A stretch of 64,000 nucleotides of DNA. Origin: Blautia faecis. Lineage in GTDB: Bacteria > Bacillota > Clostridia > Lachnospirales > Lachnospiraceae. A program made the position numbers and the translations under genes. The notes beneath the pieces were generated by a model. It saw nothing but the letters and a program-made list of their open reading frames with translations. It searched no databases and was not told the DNA's origin. This document shows, in pieces, positions 8,757 to 17,254 of this stretch. Where the stretch lies: NCBI RefSeq assembly GCF_020554845.1, contig NZ_JAJCIA010000016.1:1-64000 (forward strand). Direction: 5' to 3'. How positions within the stretch are numbered: the stretch's first letter is position 1; each line of letters starts with the position of its first letter.

Positions 8757-8784
8757 GCTTCCGGAGCTTGGGGCAAGGTTTGCC

Positions 8785-8813
8785 TTGCATATGCCCGGGA
8801 AAAACTATATAAT
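8785..8813 (+). promoter_or_regulatory. Sigma-A promoter of rluF, predicting a leaderless transcript
   Basis: TTGCAT and a perfect TATAAT are spaced by 17 bases. Transcription would start about seven bases past the -10, at 8819-8821, which is the ATG at 8820 itself. Confidence 0.65.
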
Positions 8814-8819
8814 GGAAAA

Positions 8820-9899
8820 ATGGACGAAAAAATCAGAATCAACAAATACTTAAGCGAAGCGGGATTCTGTTCAAGACGTGAGGCTGACAGCCTGATCCAG
8901 AACGGACGGGTGACTGTGGAAGGTCATAAGGCAGAACCGGGAGAAAGGATTACAGCAGATACAGTTGTATTTGTGGATGGTAAGCCTGTGAAAAAAGTAG
9001 AAGAAAAAGTTCTACTTTTATTTCACAAGCCCCGAGGTGTGGTGTGCAGCACAAAAAAACAGCGCCAGGAGACTACAGTTACGGAGTATCTGAATTATCC
9101 GGTTCGAATTTATCCCATAGGACGTCTTGATAAGGAATCCGAAGGGCTTTTGCTTTTAACAAACCAGGGAGACCTGGTAAATAAGATCATGCGTGCGGGA
9201 AACTACCATGAGAAAGAATATCTGGTGACTGTGAATAAGCCAGTTGATGGTGATTTTGTGAAAAAAATGTCATCTGGAATTCCTATTCTGGATACCATTA
9301 CCCGTCCGTGTTTTGTGGAAAAAACAGGGAGAAATTCTTTTCGGATCATTCTCACCCAGGGCTTGAACCGGCAGATCCGCCGAATGTGTGAATATCTGGG
9401 ATATCAGGTGCTTAGTTTGAAGCGCGTACGAATCATGGAACTGACAATAGATGACCTGAAAGAGGGCGGGTACAGAGAAGCCACCCAGGAGGAGTGGAAG
9501 AAGCTGGAACGTGGAATTACAGATTCCTCCCAGCTTCCCGCAACCAGAAGGCAGGACAGTGCGCCTGTATTTTCCCAAAAACAGGGAAGAGACAGCATTC
9601 CCTTTTCTTCAATTCCAGAAGTAAAAAGGCAAAATAAGCCAGCTGCTTCCCGCACTATTTCAGAAAAACGGCAGTCTGTCTCACAGAGGAAGTCTGCTTG
9701 CAGTAATTATAACAGTAAAACAGGAGGACATCATGGAAAATTCTCTACAGCGAATGAAAGAACTGGTAGAAAAGCTGGATCAGGCCGCGAAGACATATTA
9801 CCAGGAAGACAGGGAAATCATGAGCAATCAGGAGTACGACAGCCTGTACGACCAGCTGGAGCAGCTGGAAAAAGAAACCGGCACTGTACTCACAAATAG
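8820..9899 (+). CDS. rluF: 23S rRNA pseudouridine synthase, RluF-like
   Basis: 359 residues from the ATG at 8820. Residues 5-60 are an S4 RNA-binding domain (RINKYLSEAGFCSRREAD). The catalytic RsuA-family domain follows, with GRLDKESEGLLLLTN giving the catalytic Asp104, and LTQGLNRQIRRMCEYLGYQV near residue 180, close to RluF. RluF converts a uridine near position 2604 of 23S rRNA to pseudouridine. An upstream in-frame ATG (8745) would add 25 residues with no counterpart in the family and is rejected. The enzyme proper ends near residue 230; the remaining ~130 residues are low-complexity, basic and Gln/Ser-rich, and the last 55 codons lie inside ligA in another frame. No Shine-Dalgarno is seen. 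Confidence 0.85.
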   Translation: MDEKIRINKYLSEAGFCSRREADSLIQNGRVTVEGHKAEPGERITADTVVFVDGKPVKKVEEKVLLLFHKPRGVVCSTKKQRQETTVTEYLNYPVRIYPIGRLDKESEGLLLLTNQGDLVNKIMRAGNYHEKEYLVTVNKPVDGDFVKKMSSGIPILDTITRPCFVEKTGRNSFRIILTQGLNRQIRRMCEYLGYQVLSLKRVRIMELTIDDLKEGGYREATQEEWKKLERGITDSSQLPATRRQDSAPVFSQKQGRDSIPFSSIPEVKRQNKPAASRTISEKRQSVSQRKSACSNYNSKTGGHHGKFSTANERTGRKAGSGREDILPGRQGNHEQSGVRQPVRPAGAAGKRNRHCTHK

Positions 9900-11688
9900 T
9901 CCTACTGTCCGTGTAGGATACGAGGCAGTCAATGAACTTCCGAAGGAAGAACATCCAAGCCCCATGCTATCCCTTGATAAGACAAAAGACAGGGAAGTGC
10001 TCCGTGGATTTATAGGAAATCACAAATGCCTTTTATCCTGGAAGCTGGACGGTCTGACCATTGTTCTTACTTATGAGAACGGTGAGCTTGTGAAAGCAGT
10101 AACAAGGGGGAATGGAATTGTAGGTGAGGTTATTACCAACAATGCCAGGGTGTTTAAGAATATCCCTCTTCGCATCCCTTATAAAGGTCAGCTGGTGCTT
10201 CGGGGTGAGGCGATTATCACTTATTCTGAGTTCGAGCGGATCAACGAGACTATAGGCGATGCAGATGCCAAATATAAGAACCCGCGGAATCTTTGCAGTG
10301 GTTCCGTGCGTCAGCTGAATAACGAGATTACGGCGAAACGAAATGTGCGTTTTTATGCCTTTGCCCTGGTAAGTGCCCAGGATGTGGATTTTTCTAATTC
10401 CAGGGAGCAGCAGTTTATCTGGCTGAAGAAACAGGGCTTTGAGGTGGTGGAGTATAAGGTGGTTACCTCTGAAAGTCTGGATGAAGCCATGGATTATTTT
10501 TCCAAGGCAATTGTAAACAACGATTTTCCATCAGACGGACTGGTTGTGACCTACGATGACATCGCCTATGGGGAGTCTCTGGGAAGTACTGCGAAATTTC
10601 CGCGAAACTCCTTTGCTTTTAAATGGGCGGATGAAATGCGGGAAACCAGGCTGGTGGATATGGAATGGAGTCCGTCAAGAACCGGACTGATTAATCCGGT
10701 TGCAATTTTTGAACCAGTGGAGCTGGAAGGTACTACAGTAAGCCGTGCCAGCGTGCACAATATCAGTATTGTGAAGGAATTGCAGCTTGGAATTGGAGAT
10801 ACCATTAAGGTGTATAAAGCCAATATGATCATTCCCCAGATTGCGGAGAATCTTACAAGAAGCGGCAATCTGGTAATTCCGGATAAATGTCCGGTGTGCG
10901 GCCGGGAGGCGCGTATCCGCAAGGAAAACGATGTGGAGACATTATACTGCATGAATCCGGACTGTGTTGCCAAGAAGATTAAGTCCTTCAGCCTTTTTAC
11001 CAGCCGTGATGCCATGAATATTGACGGACTTTCAGAGGCAACTCTGGAGAAGTTTATTGCAATGGGATTTATTCATAATTTTGGTGATATTTTTGAAATT
11101 GGAAGATATAAAGATCAGATCGTAGAAATGGAAGGATTTGGTCAGAAGTCCTTTGATAATCTGATGGTGAGTCTGGAGAAGGCGAAAGAGACCACTCTTG
11201 CCAAGGTGATCTACAGTCTTGGGATTACAGGTATCGGTCTTGCAAATGCCAAGGTGATCTGTAAATATTTTGACGACGATATAGAGAAAATCCGCCATGC
11301 AGATGAAGAAGAGATCAGCTCGATTGAAGGAATCGGTCCGGTAATCGCCGGAAGTCTGGCTGATTATTTTAAGAGCGCAGAGAACAATCGGAAGCTGGAT
11401 CATCTGCTCAGTCATCTTCATCTGGTTCATGAGGAGACTTCAGCAGAACAGGTTTTTGCAGGGAAAACCTTTGTTATTACAGGCAGTGTGGAGCATTTTT
11501 CCAACCGTTCTGAGGCAAAGGAATTTATCGAAGCCCGCGGCGGTAAGGTGACCGGCTCTGTAACAAAGAAAACAGACTATCTGATTAATAACGATAAAAC
11601 ATCTGCTTCTTCCAAGAACAAGAAGGCTCAGGAACTGGGAATCCCGATTTTGTCGGAGGAGGATTTCCTGGAGCTGGCGGGGATTTAA
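9733..11688 (+). CDS. ligA: NAD-dependent DNA ligase
   Basis: 651 residues. LigA seals nicks in DNA using NAD+. The adenylation motif KLDG places the AMP-accepting lysine at Lys104. After the OB domain comes a zinc finger (Cys386, Cys389, then CMNPDC), a helix-hairpin-helix region (GFGQKSFDNL, GIGPVIAGSLADYF) and a C-terminal BRCT domain (~572-651, FVITGSVEHFSNRSEAKEFI). The N-terminal Ia domain is slightly shorter than in E. coli, where the lysine is at 115. ATG follows ACAGGAGGACATC, a strong ribosome site located within the tail of rluF. Confidence 0.97.
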   Translation: MENSLQRMKELVEKLDQAAKTYYQEDREIMSNQEYDSLYDQLEQLEKETGTVLTNSPTVRVGYEAVNELPKEEHPSPMLSLDKTKDREVLRGFIGNHKCLLSWKLDGLTIVLTYENGELVKAVTRGNGIVGEVITNNARVFKNIPLRIPYKGQLVLRGEAIITYSEFERINETIGDADAKYKNPRNLCSGSVRQLNNEITAKRNVRFYAFALVSAQDVDFSNSREQQFIWLKKQGFEVVEYKVVTSESLDEAMDYFSKAIVNNDFPSDGLVVTYDDIAYGESLGSTAKFPRNSFAFKWADEMRETRLVDMEWSPSRTGLINPVAIFEPVELEGTTVSRASVHNISIVKELQLGIGDTIKVYKANMIIPQIAENLTRSGNLVIPDKCPVCGREARIRKENDVETLYCMNPDCVAKKIKSFSLFTSRDAMNIDGLSEATLEKFIAMGFIHNFGDIFEIGRYKDQIVEMEGFGQKSFDNLMVSLEKAKETTLAKVIYSLGITGIGLANAKVICKYFDDDIEKIRHADEEEISSIEGIGPVIAGSLADYFKSAENNRKLDHLLSHLHLVHEETSAEQVFAGKTFVITGSVEHFSNRSEAKEFIEARGGKVTGSVTKKTDYLINNDKTSASSKNKKAQELGIPILSEEDFLELAGI

Positions 11689-11696
11689 AAGAAAAT

Positions 11697-11902
11697 TTGG
11701 GTAATCTGTACGTTGTACTTTGCGGTATATTTTGCAGAATGCCTTTTGGTAATCTGTGTTTTTTGCTTACTTCGTTTACAGCAATCCCCTTTGCGATGCA
11801 TAAAAATCATGCAATCCCATGATCTCGCGACGAGGTTTTCGGGTTTTCTGTGAACTTTGTTTATAAAAAACACCTCGCGGAACGTTACCAGTGAACAGTA
11901 AC
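11697..11902 (+). repeat. Patchwork of repeat fragments between ligA and metA
   Basis: Bases 11715-11733 (ACTTTGCGGTATATTTTGC) are identical to an internal stretch of the 164-bp element copy at 22851-23014. Bases 11870-11902 (CACCTCGCGG then AACGTTACCAGTGAACAGTAAC) match the second repeat family at 19612-19662. No gene is visible in 11689-11980. Confidence 0.55.
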
Positions 11903-11980
11903 TTTTTCATAACTTGCTTGTGCCTTGAGCGAAGCGAAAGGAATGACAAAAAGTATGTATAATAGTAGGAGGAAATTGCA

Positions 11981-12922
11981 ATGCCAATTAAAATACAAAG
12001 TGATCTCCCGGTAAAGGAGATTCTGGAAAAAGAAAACCTGTTTGTTATGGACGAGAACCGTGCTATGCACCAGGATATCCGTCCGATTTATATTCTGATC
12101 TTAAATTTAATGCCACTGAAAGAGGAAACCGAGCTTCAGCTTCTTCGCTCTCTTTCCAATACTCCTCTGCAGGTTGACGTAAGCTTTATGGCAGTGGAGT
12201 CCCATCAGGCGAAAAATACTTCCAGGAGTCATCTGAACAAATTTTATCAGACTTTTTCTGAACTGAAAGATAAGAAGTTTGATGGAATGATCATTACAGG
12301 CGCACCGGTGGAACAGATGGAGTTTGAAGAGGTTGATTACTGGGAGGAAGTTACCCAGATCATGGACTGGTCAGAGACCCATGTGACATCTACCATTTTC
12401 CTGTGCTGGGCTGCTCAGGCTGCGCTTTACCATTTCTATGGACTGAAGAAACGTAAGTTGGATAAGAAAATGTTTGGCCTTTTCTGGCACAAGGTAATGA
12501 ACCGCAAAATTCCGCTGGTCAGAGGGTTCGATGATGTATTTCTGGCACCTCATTCCCGACATACAGAAGTTCCTATTGAAGATGTACATGCCTGCAAAGA
12601 CCTTACTGTCCTTGCAGAATCCGACGAAGCAGGCCTTTTCCTTGCCATGGCAGAAGACGGCCGCAAGATTTTTGTAATGGGTCACCCGGAATACGACCGT
12701 GTCACCCTGGACGGCGAGTACAAACGCGATCTTGGCAAAGGTCTCCCCATCGAAATGCCTGAAAACTACTACCGCGACAACAACCCCGAAAACGGTCCGC
12801 TTCTGCTGTGGAGAGCCCATGCCAACAACCTGTATACCAATTGGCTAAATTATTACGTATATCAGAGCACCCCATACGACCTCTACGGAACACCTGATTT
12901 TTCCAGTATTTCCAAGGGTTGA
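11981..12922 (+). CDS. metA: Homoserine O-acetyltransferase (MetA family)
   Basis: 313 residues, full length for the MetA family. It activates homoserine at the start of methionine synthesis. Catalytic Cys142 lies in FLCWAAQA, and His235/Glu237 in MGHPEYDR. Residue 111 is glutamate (GAPVEQ); in characterised MetA proteins Glu111 goes with acetyl-CoA and Gly111 with succinyl-CoA, so O-acetylhomoserine is the expected product despite the usual succinyltransferase annotation. AGGAGG lies nine bases before the ATG. The gene stands alone with repeats on both sides. Confidence 0.95.
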   Translation: MPIKIQSDLPVKEILEKENLFVMDENRAMHQDIRPIYILILNLMPLKEETELQLLRSLSNTPLQVDVSFMAVESHQAKNTSRSHLNKFYQTFSELKDKKFDGMIITGAPVEQMEFEEVDYWEEVTQIMDWSETHVTSTIFLCWAAQAALYHFYGLKKRKLDKKMFGLFWHKVMNRKIPLVRGFDDVFLAPHSRHTEVPIEDVHACKDLTVLAESDEAGLFLAMAEDGRKIFVMGHPEYDRVTLDGEYKRDLGKGLPIEMPENYYRDNNPENGPLLLWRAHANNLYTNWLNYYVYQSTPYDLYGTPDFSSISKG

Positions 12923-12996
12923 GAGAGTGGTGTATTTCACGTAAATTATTATAATTTCAAGCTATTTATTACGAAAATGGAGTAAAAATGGAGTAC

Positions 12997-13069
12997 TAGA
13001 GCGTGTTTGAAAAAGGCTTTCTGCAAGATGTGCGTCACAATTTGTGGGAGATTTTGCCCGGATGAGGGC
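12997..13069 (+). repeat. Half copy of the 164-bp element
   Basis: Begins TAGAGCGTGTTTGAAAAAGG, identical to the end of the full copies, and keeps ~73 bases to GGATGAGGGCG. There it is replaced by the terminator hairpin at 13070-13095, so the junction is exact. Confidence 0.85.
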
Positions 13070-13100
13070 GGGGCTGTCTATTTCCCGACAGCCCCTTTTT
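13070..13100 (+). terminator. Rho-independent terminator downstream of metA
   Basis: GGGGCTGTC / GACAGCCCC hairpin followed by TTTTT. It lies directly at the broken end of the half element at 12997-13069. Confidence 0.85.
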
Positions 13101-13136
13101 CAAAACTGACATAACTATTCCGTCAAAAGAAAAAAC

Positions 13137-13165
13137 TTTACATCCAGTCGATATTGTGCTATAAT
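13137..13165 (+). promoter_or_regulatory. Promoter of tRNA-Arg
   Basis: TTTACA and a perfect TATAAT with a 17-base spacer, about 80 bases upstream of the tRNA. Confidence 0.7.
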
Positions 13166-13246
13166 TTTTTAGTCGAAGTGGTTGTATATGAGGTTGCTGT
13201 TTAAATGTTAGACAGTAACTAATGATAATGCAGCTTTCGAATTTAT

Positions 13247-13318
13247 GCACCTGTAGCTCAGTGGATAGAGCAGTGGTTTCCGGTACCATGTGCGGGGGTT
13301 CGATTCCCTTCAGGTGTG
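13247..13318 (+). tRNA. tRNA-Arg (anticodon CCG)
   Basis: A full cloverleaf can be drawn: acceptor stem GCACCTG / CAGGTGT (first pair G-U), D arm GCTC...GAGC, anticodon stem GTGGT / ACCAT with the seven-base loop TTCCGGT giving anticodon CCG (codon CGG), and a T arm with TTCGATT. CCA is not encoded. A gene for an SH3-domain protein starts 52 bases downstream with no terminator between, so they may share a transcript. Confidence 0.93.
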
Positions 13319-13370
13319 TTGCCTGGAACGATCGGGCGTTCCGGTGCGTTGTATTAAGGAGGACAAGAAC

Positions 13371-14297
13371 TTGGATAATTTCAGAGAATGGTTATCAGAT
13401 AACCTTCGCTATTTTATGCTTGGCGGAGCGATTCTGTTAATCGTGGTTGTCCTGTTTTTCGGTATCCGTGCATTTATGGGAAGCGGGAAGGGCGATTCCA
13501 GCAAGGATACAGCCGATGAGCAGGTAACAGCAGACAACGACCAGGGAAATGTTCCTTCTTCTCCGGCAAATGATGGGGAGACTGACGGGAAGAAAGACGC
13601 CAATCCCATGGAAAAAGCTAATGAAGAGATTACTTCATTGATCAAGAGCTATTACACAGCTCTGGGGGATAAAGATATTACCACATTGCGTACTTTGGTA
13701 GATAATCTTGCACCGGCAGACGAGTCTAAGATTACCAATGCCAAGTACATTGAAGGGTATGAAGCTGGTGATATCTACACGAAAAAGGGGCTTGATGACG
13801 ATTCCTATGTAGTATATTCCTGTTTTTACTACATCTGTCAGGGGATTGATACAAAGGTACCTGCGCTTGCTGAGTTCTATGTGGTAAAGGACACAGACGA
13901 GAACTGGAAGATTGACGGCGCTGCTCACGATGACAGCGACGAGATAACGAAATATGAAGTTTCTTTGCGTCAGGATGACGACGTGAAGGAGCTGAAGGCC
14001 AAGGTACAGAAGCAGTATGAGGATGCACAGACTGCAGATCCTGCACTTGCTGCTTTCCTTGATGGTCTTGGTGAGGATGTCACAGGATCTGCAGAGACAG
14101 CCGATGGAACTACGCTGGTAGTGACAGAGGATTGTAATGTCCGTGCAGCAGCCAGCAGTGATGCAGAAGTGATTGGTGGATTGTCCGCTGGGACAGAAGT
14201 AGTCAAGAAAGGTGAGAGCGGAGACTGGATCCAGATTGACTATGAAGGCTCTGAGGCGTATGTTCACAGCAGCCTTCTGGAAGAGAAAACTGAATAA
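13371..14297 (+). CDS. Membrane-anchored SH3-domain protein
   Basis: 308 residues from a TTG start at 13371, chosen because AGGAGG lies eight bases upstream (13357-13362) and upstream in-frame codons run through the tRNA. One membrane helix (residues ~18-36) is followed by an acidic, flexible linker and a folded region of unknown type (~80-210). A C-terminal bacterial SH3 domain follows (VVTEDCNVRAAASSDAEVIG ... GSEAYVHSSLLEE), which typically binds cell-wall peptides. It is probably a cell-surface protein facing outward. It ends in a clear terminator at 14307. The function of the middle region is not recognised. Confidence 0.85.
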   Translation: MDNFREWLSDNLRYFMLGGAILLIVVVLFFGIRAFMGSGKGDSSKDTADEQVTADNDQGNVPSSPANDGETDGKKDANPMEKANEEITSLIKSYYTALGDKDITTLRTLVDNLAPADESKITNAKYIEGYEAGDIYTKKGLDDDSYVVYSCFYYICQGIDTKVPALAEFYVVKDTDENWKIDGAAHDDSDEITKYEVSLRQDDDVKELKAKVQKQYEDAQTADPALAAFLDGLGEDVTGSAETADGTTLVVTEDCNVRAAASSDAEVIGGLSAGTEVVKKGESGDWIQIDYEGSEAYVHSSLLEEKTE

Positions 14298-14306
14298 GTA
14301 TAAAAG

Positions 14307-14337
14307 AGGAATTGTCATGATGGCAGTTCCTTTTTTT
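14307..14337 (+). terminator. Terminator of the SH3-protein gene
   Basis: Hairpin AGGAATTG / CAGTTCCT (one G-U pair) followed by TTTTTTT. Confidence 0.85.
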
Positions 14338-14364
14338 GCGTGTTTGAAAAAATATATAGAATAA

Positions 14365-14410
14365 ACCAGAGTATAGTTGCTGATTTCCTGAAAACGATAC
14401 TCTGGTTTTT
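14365..14410 (+). terminator. Second hairpin terminator
   Basis: A perfect 10-bp hairpin ACCAGAGTAT / ATACTCTGGT with a 22-base loop, followed by a short T-run. It may act as a back-up terminator. Confidence 0.55.
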
Positions 14411-14447
14411 ATGTAGTGCTATATTATGATACCAGTGTCAAAAGGTC

Positions 14448-14477
14448 AAAAAGCCGTTCGTGCTTGCACGATAAGGC
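14448..14477 (-). terminator. Terminator of the NodB deacetylase gene
   Basis: Read on the minus strand, GCC-N4-CGTGC pairs with GCACG-N3-GGC and is followed by TTTTT, about 25 bases past the stop codon at 14501. The adjacent bases 14433-14447 (CAGTGTCAAAAGGTC) recur exactly at 38500-38514. Confidence 0.6.
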
Positions 14478-14500
14478 GTTTGAACTTGGGACACGCCAAA

Positions 14501-15934
14501 TCAAAACGATCCATAAGCGGTTCCGTTTTCCAATGTAATTCCCTTTGCAGCAGCCAGCTCGCTTACTGTTACCAGCTGATAGCCCTCCTGCAGCAGCTGC
14601 GGAATAAAAATTTCAGCAGCATCCACAGATTCTTTGAAAATATCATGCATTAAAATAATCTGTCCATCACTGGCGTTGTCCATTACATTCTGTACTGTGG
14701 AATCTGCATTCTGTGTTTCCCAGTCCAGAGTATCCACAGACCACAAAATCAGAGGCCTTGCTGCAGTCTCTGCTACGGTGTCATTGTAAGAACCATAAGG
14801 GGGGCGCACAACAGTGGCAATGTGCCCTGTGAGATCCTGGATCAGCTGATCTGTGCGGGAAAGCTGATTTGCAGCATCATCGGCGGAAAGCGTGGTGAGA
14901 TCCGGGTGATCATAAGAGTGGTTTCCAATCTCGCATCCAAGCTCCTCCATACGCTTTACAGGTTCCTGAAAATATTCCACTTCCTGACCTGCCAGGAAAA
15001 AAGTAGCTTTTACATTGTTTGCTTCCAGACAATCCAAAAGACGGTCTGTAAAATCACTGGGTCCATCATCAAAGGTGAGGGCAATCATCCCCTTTGGCTC
15101 CGGAGAGACAGTCGGTTCCGAAGTAACGGAGGCTTCCGGTACAGGGGAGACTTCTGATGCTGCAGAAGAGGCTTCAGAAGGATCATCGACTTCGGAAGAA
15201 GCTTTTCTGGAATCTTCATTTCGATCAGAAGAAATATCAGCTTCTGCAGCCGGTGTGGAAGCACCTGTCGCAGAAGCTGTGAGATTGTCAGCATTCGAAG
15301 AATCTGATGTAGTATTCATGTAGAATACAAGATCCTGATTGGAACTATCATCTGCCGTCGTCGGTTCACCTTGTTGTGCACCGTCAGCGCCAAAGTGATA
15401 AATTTCGCCGTCTATTGTCACGTCACCAGTCTGAAGAACTCCATCTGCATTGAGGTAGTAGCGCTTGCCATCAAGCTCAAGCCATCCGGTCTGCATAACG
15501 CCTTTGTCATTGAAGTAATAGCGGTGTCCGTCTGTATCTGTGAGCCAGCCTTTATAACCTTCTCCGTTTACCAGAAAATACCAGTTGCTGTCAACTGGTG
15601 TCCACGCCCCTTGGGAAGCTTCCGGAGAGACCTCAAAAGAAGTGTCTGAACCTGAAAGGGTATCAGGTGCCGGGGTATCTGCAGCAGGCGCTTCGGTGGG
15701 AATGACATCCTCCGGTGTGTTCTCCTCTCCTGCATCGGTATTTTCAGCTGCCGCACCATCAGATTGAATCTGGGAATCATCTGTATTTCCAGCTACGAAC
15801 ATGTCTGGGGTCTGGGTATCTGTAATGGGTGAGTGCGAAGCGGAAGACTGGGTAAAAGAAACTCCGCATGCAAGACACATAAGAACAGCAGCTATAGCCA
15901 GCCCTTTATTCGTCCGTGGTTTATGGCCAGGCAT
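14501..15934 (-). CDS. Secreted polysaccharide deacetylase with cell-wall-binding repeats
   Basis: 477 residues. Residues 1-31 are a signal peptide (KGLAIAAVLMCLACGVSF), then a Ser/Thr/Asp/Pro-rich linker. About 3.5 choline-binding-type repeats follow at 111-187 (WYFLVNGEGYKGWL, HRYYFNDKGVMQTGW, KRYYLNADGVLQTG), then a second disordered linker. The NodB deacetylase domain covers ~282-470. NodB motifs are TFDDGP (Asp289, Asp290), HSYDH (His339, His343), RPPYGS, LWSVDTLDW and ILMHD, all intact, so it should be an active metal-dependent de-N-acetylase, most likely on peptidoglycan. AAAGGAGG lies upstream of the ATG. Confidence 0.92.
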   Translation of the reverse strand: MPGHKPRTNKGLAIAAVLMCLACGVSFTQSSASHSPITDTQTPDMFVAGNTDDSQIQSDGAAAENTDAGEENTPEDVIPTEAPAADTPAPDTLSGSDTSFEVSPEASQGAWTPVDSNWYFLVNGEGYKGWLTDTDGHRYYFNDKGVMQTGWLELDGKRYYLNADGVLQTGDVTIDGEIYHFGADGAQQGEPTTADDSSNQDLVFYMNTTSDSSNADNLTASATGASTPAAEADISSDRNEDSRKASSEVDDPSEASSAASEVSPVPEASVTSEPTVSPEPKGMIALTFDDGPSDFTDRLLDCLEANNVKATFFLAGQEVEYFQEPVKRMEELGCEIGNHSYDHPDLTTLSADDAANQLSRTDQLIQDLTGHIATVVRPPYGSYNDTVAETAARPLILWSVDTLDWETQNADSTVQNVMDNASDGQIILMHDIFKESVDAAEIFIPQLLQEGYQLVTVSELAAAKGITLENGTAYGSF

Positions 15935-15979
15935 ATAATTCCTCCTTTATGTAACGATTTCATGATGCCAGTGTATTTC

Positions 15980-16100
15980 ATTACTGTTCGCTGGCAGCAT
16001 TTCATTTTTTGGATCATGTTACGGTTCACTTTGTGACCAGCAACACACTTTGCAATGTACAGAAATCATGGGTCTGCATGATTTTCAGCTGTACAGTAAC
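15980..16100. repeat. Member of the second repeat family (TTACTGTT ... AACAGTAAC ends)
   Basis: The stretch starts TTACTGTTCGCTGG and ends CAGCTGTACAGTAAC, giving inverted ends of about 8-10 bp like 19612-19662 and the end of 11697-11902. It lies upstream of the deacetylase gene. In 15935-16345 I see no gene. Confidence 0.5.
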
Positions 16101-16345
16101 CTAATAATACAATATATGACGAAAAAAAACAAGACCGGCTTACACGCAGGATATAATTGTGCAATTTAACGATATATTGGAAAATATTTTACAGAAAATC
16201 AGAAAATGTTTATTTGAAATTTGACAGAGATTCTGCTATATTAAGTTGTGATAACGATGATTTGAAAAGCAGATACAAAAGCTTTTTACAGTTTATTGTT
16301 TTTTATCTGTTACAATGGATAAGAACAGGAAAGAAGAGGAAGCGG

Positions 16346-16942
16346 TTGCGTAAAAAATCCCATATACTGGTAGCCAGATATCTGGCAGACCAGATGCCTG
16401 CCACTAAGAGTCTGCAGTCCCACAGAAAGGCGTTCTGCCTTGGAAGCATTCTTCCGGATATTAAGCCATCTTTTCTTACAAAGAAGCATGAATATTTCGG
16501 CACCTTCGAAGAAATCCAGGGTAAGATGAAAGCTCTTATTGACAATGATCCCAAAGAAAGCAAGGAGCGCGTTTACTGGCGCAGGTTTGGCGAAGTGATG
16601 CATTATATGGCAGATTATTTTACTTTTCCCCATAATACGAACTTTACCGGGAATCTGTACGAGCATAATAAATACGAGAAGCATCTTAAGAACCATCTGA
16701 AGCGCTACATAGAGAGTGGGGCAGCAGATCGTATGGTCATTCTTCCAGTGAATTTCGGAAGCTTCAGGGAACTGGTGGAGTATATTGGAAATGCCCATGA
16801 AAGATATCTTCTTAAGGAGCGTAATATTGCAGAGGATGTTCAGTATATTCTCAGAATCTGTTCACAGGTTATTCATGGAATCCTGCAGCTGGCTGCGAAG
16901 CAGTTTGGCAGAGAGGATATTCTGATTCCGGCTGCATGCTGA
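16346..16942 (+). CDS. Zinc-dependent phospholipase C family protein
   Basis: 198 residues from a TTG start at 16346 (GAAGAGGAAG upstream), so the protein begins MRKKSHILVARYLADQM, the usual N-terminus of this Clostridial family. An open frame extends 63 codons further upstream but that part is AT-rich and has no family match. The fold is related to zinc phospholipase C / S1-P1 nuclease. Candidate metal ligands are His6, the HRKAF histidine, Asp in SILPDIKPSF, His in KKHEYFGTF and the pair in VMHYMADYFTFPHN. No signal peptide is visible, so it is probably cytosolic. Substrate unknown. Confidence 0.75.
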   Translation: MRKKSHILVARYLADQMPATKSLQSHRKAFCLGSILPDIKPSFLTKKHEYFGTFEEIQGKMKALIDNDPKESKERVYWRRFGEVMHYMADYFTFPHNTNFTGNLYEHNKYEKHLKNHLKRYIESGAADRMVILPVNFGSFRELVEYIGNAHERYLLKERNIAEDVQYILRICSQVIHGILQLAAKQFGREDILIPAAC

Positions 16943-16954
16943 TAATGGGAAGAG

Positions 16955-17010
16955 CCAGTGCCGGGAGATCACAGCAGCTTGTCTGTGAGTACCGGGACTG
17001 GTATTTTTTT
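16955..17010 (+). terminator. Terminator of the phospholipase-like gene
   Basis: CCAGT-G-CCGG pairs with CCGG-G-ACTGG, with an inner CACAG / CTGTG stem, followed by TATTTTTTT. Confidence 0.75.
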
Positions 17011-17153
17011 GTACAGCAGGAAAAATGAATTCTTCGCTGCTGCGAAAAAAAGCGGTATTTAGCAAGTGGGAAACGCTTTCACTTAAATCTGTACAGAAAT
17101 TGTGAAGAAAAAATAAAAAATCACGAAAATACGTCTGTATATTTTGAGGATAG

Positions 17154-17182
17154 TTGATTTAGAAGGGTTAGTATGCTACAAT
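17154..17182 (+). promoter_or_regulatory. Promoter of the NlpC/P60 gene
   Basis: TTGATT and TACAAT spaced by 17 bases, about 65 bases of leader before the ATG at 17255. Confidence 0.6.
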
Positions 17183-17254
17183 AATGCATGTTAATACTTA
17201 ATGCGAACTGTCTTTAAGGTAAGAATGCATACCTTTATATAGGGGAGTAAAGGG

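Noticed and set aside
8745..8819. Longer N-terminus of RluF from the ATG at 8745
   Set aside because: The extra 25 codons lie within repeat-derived sequence, upstream of the promoter -10, and have no counterpart in the family.
16157..16345. Extra 63 codons before the phospholipase-like protein
   Set aside because: Composition is AT-rich and unlike the family; the TTG at 16346 gives the standard N-terminus with a ribosome site.
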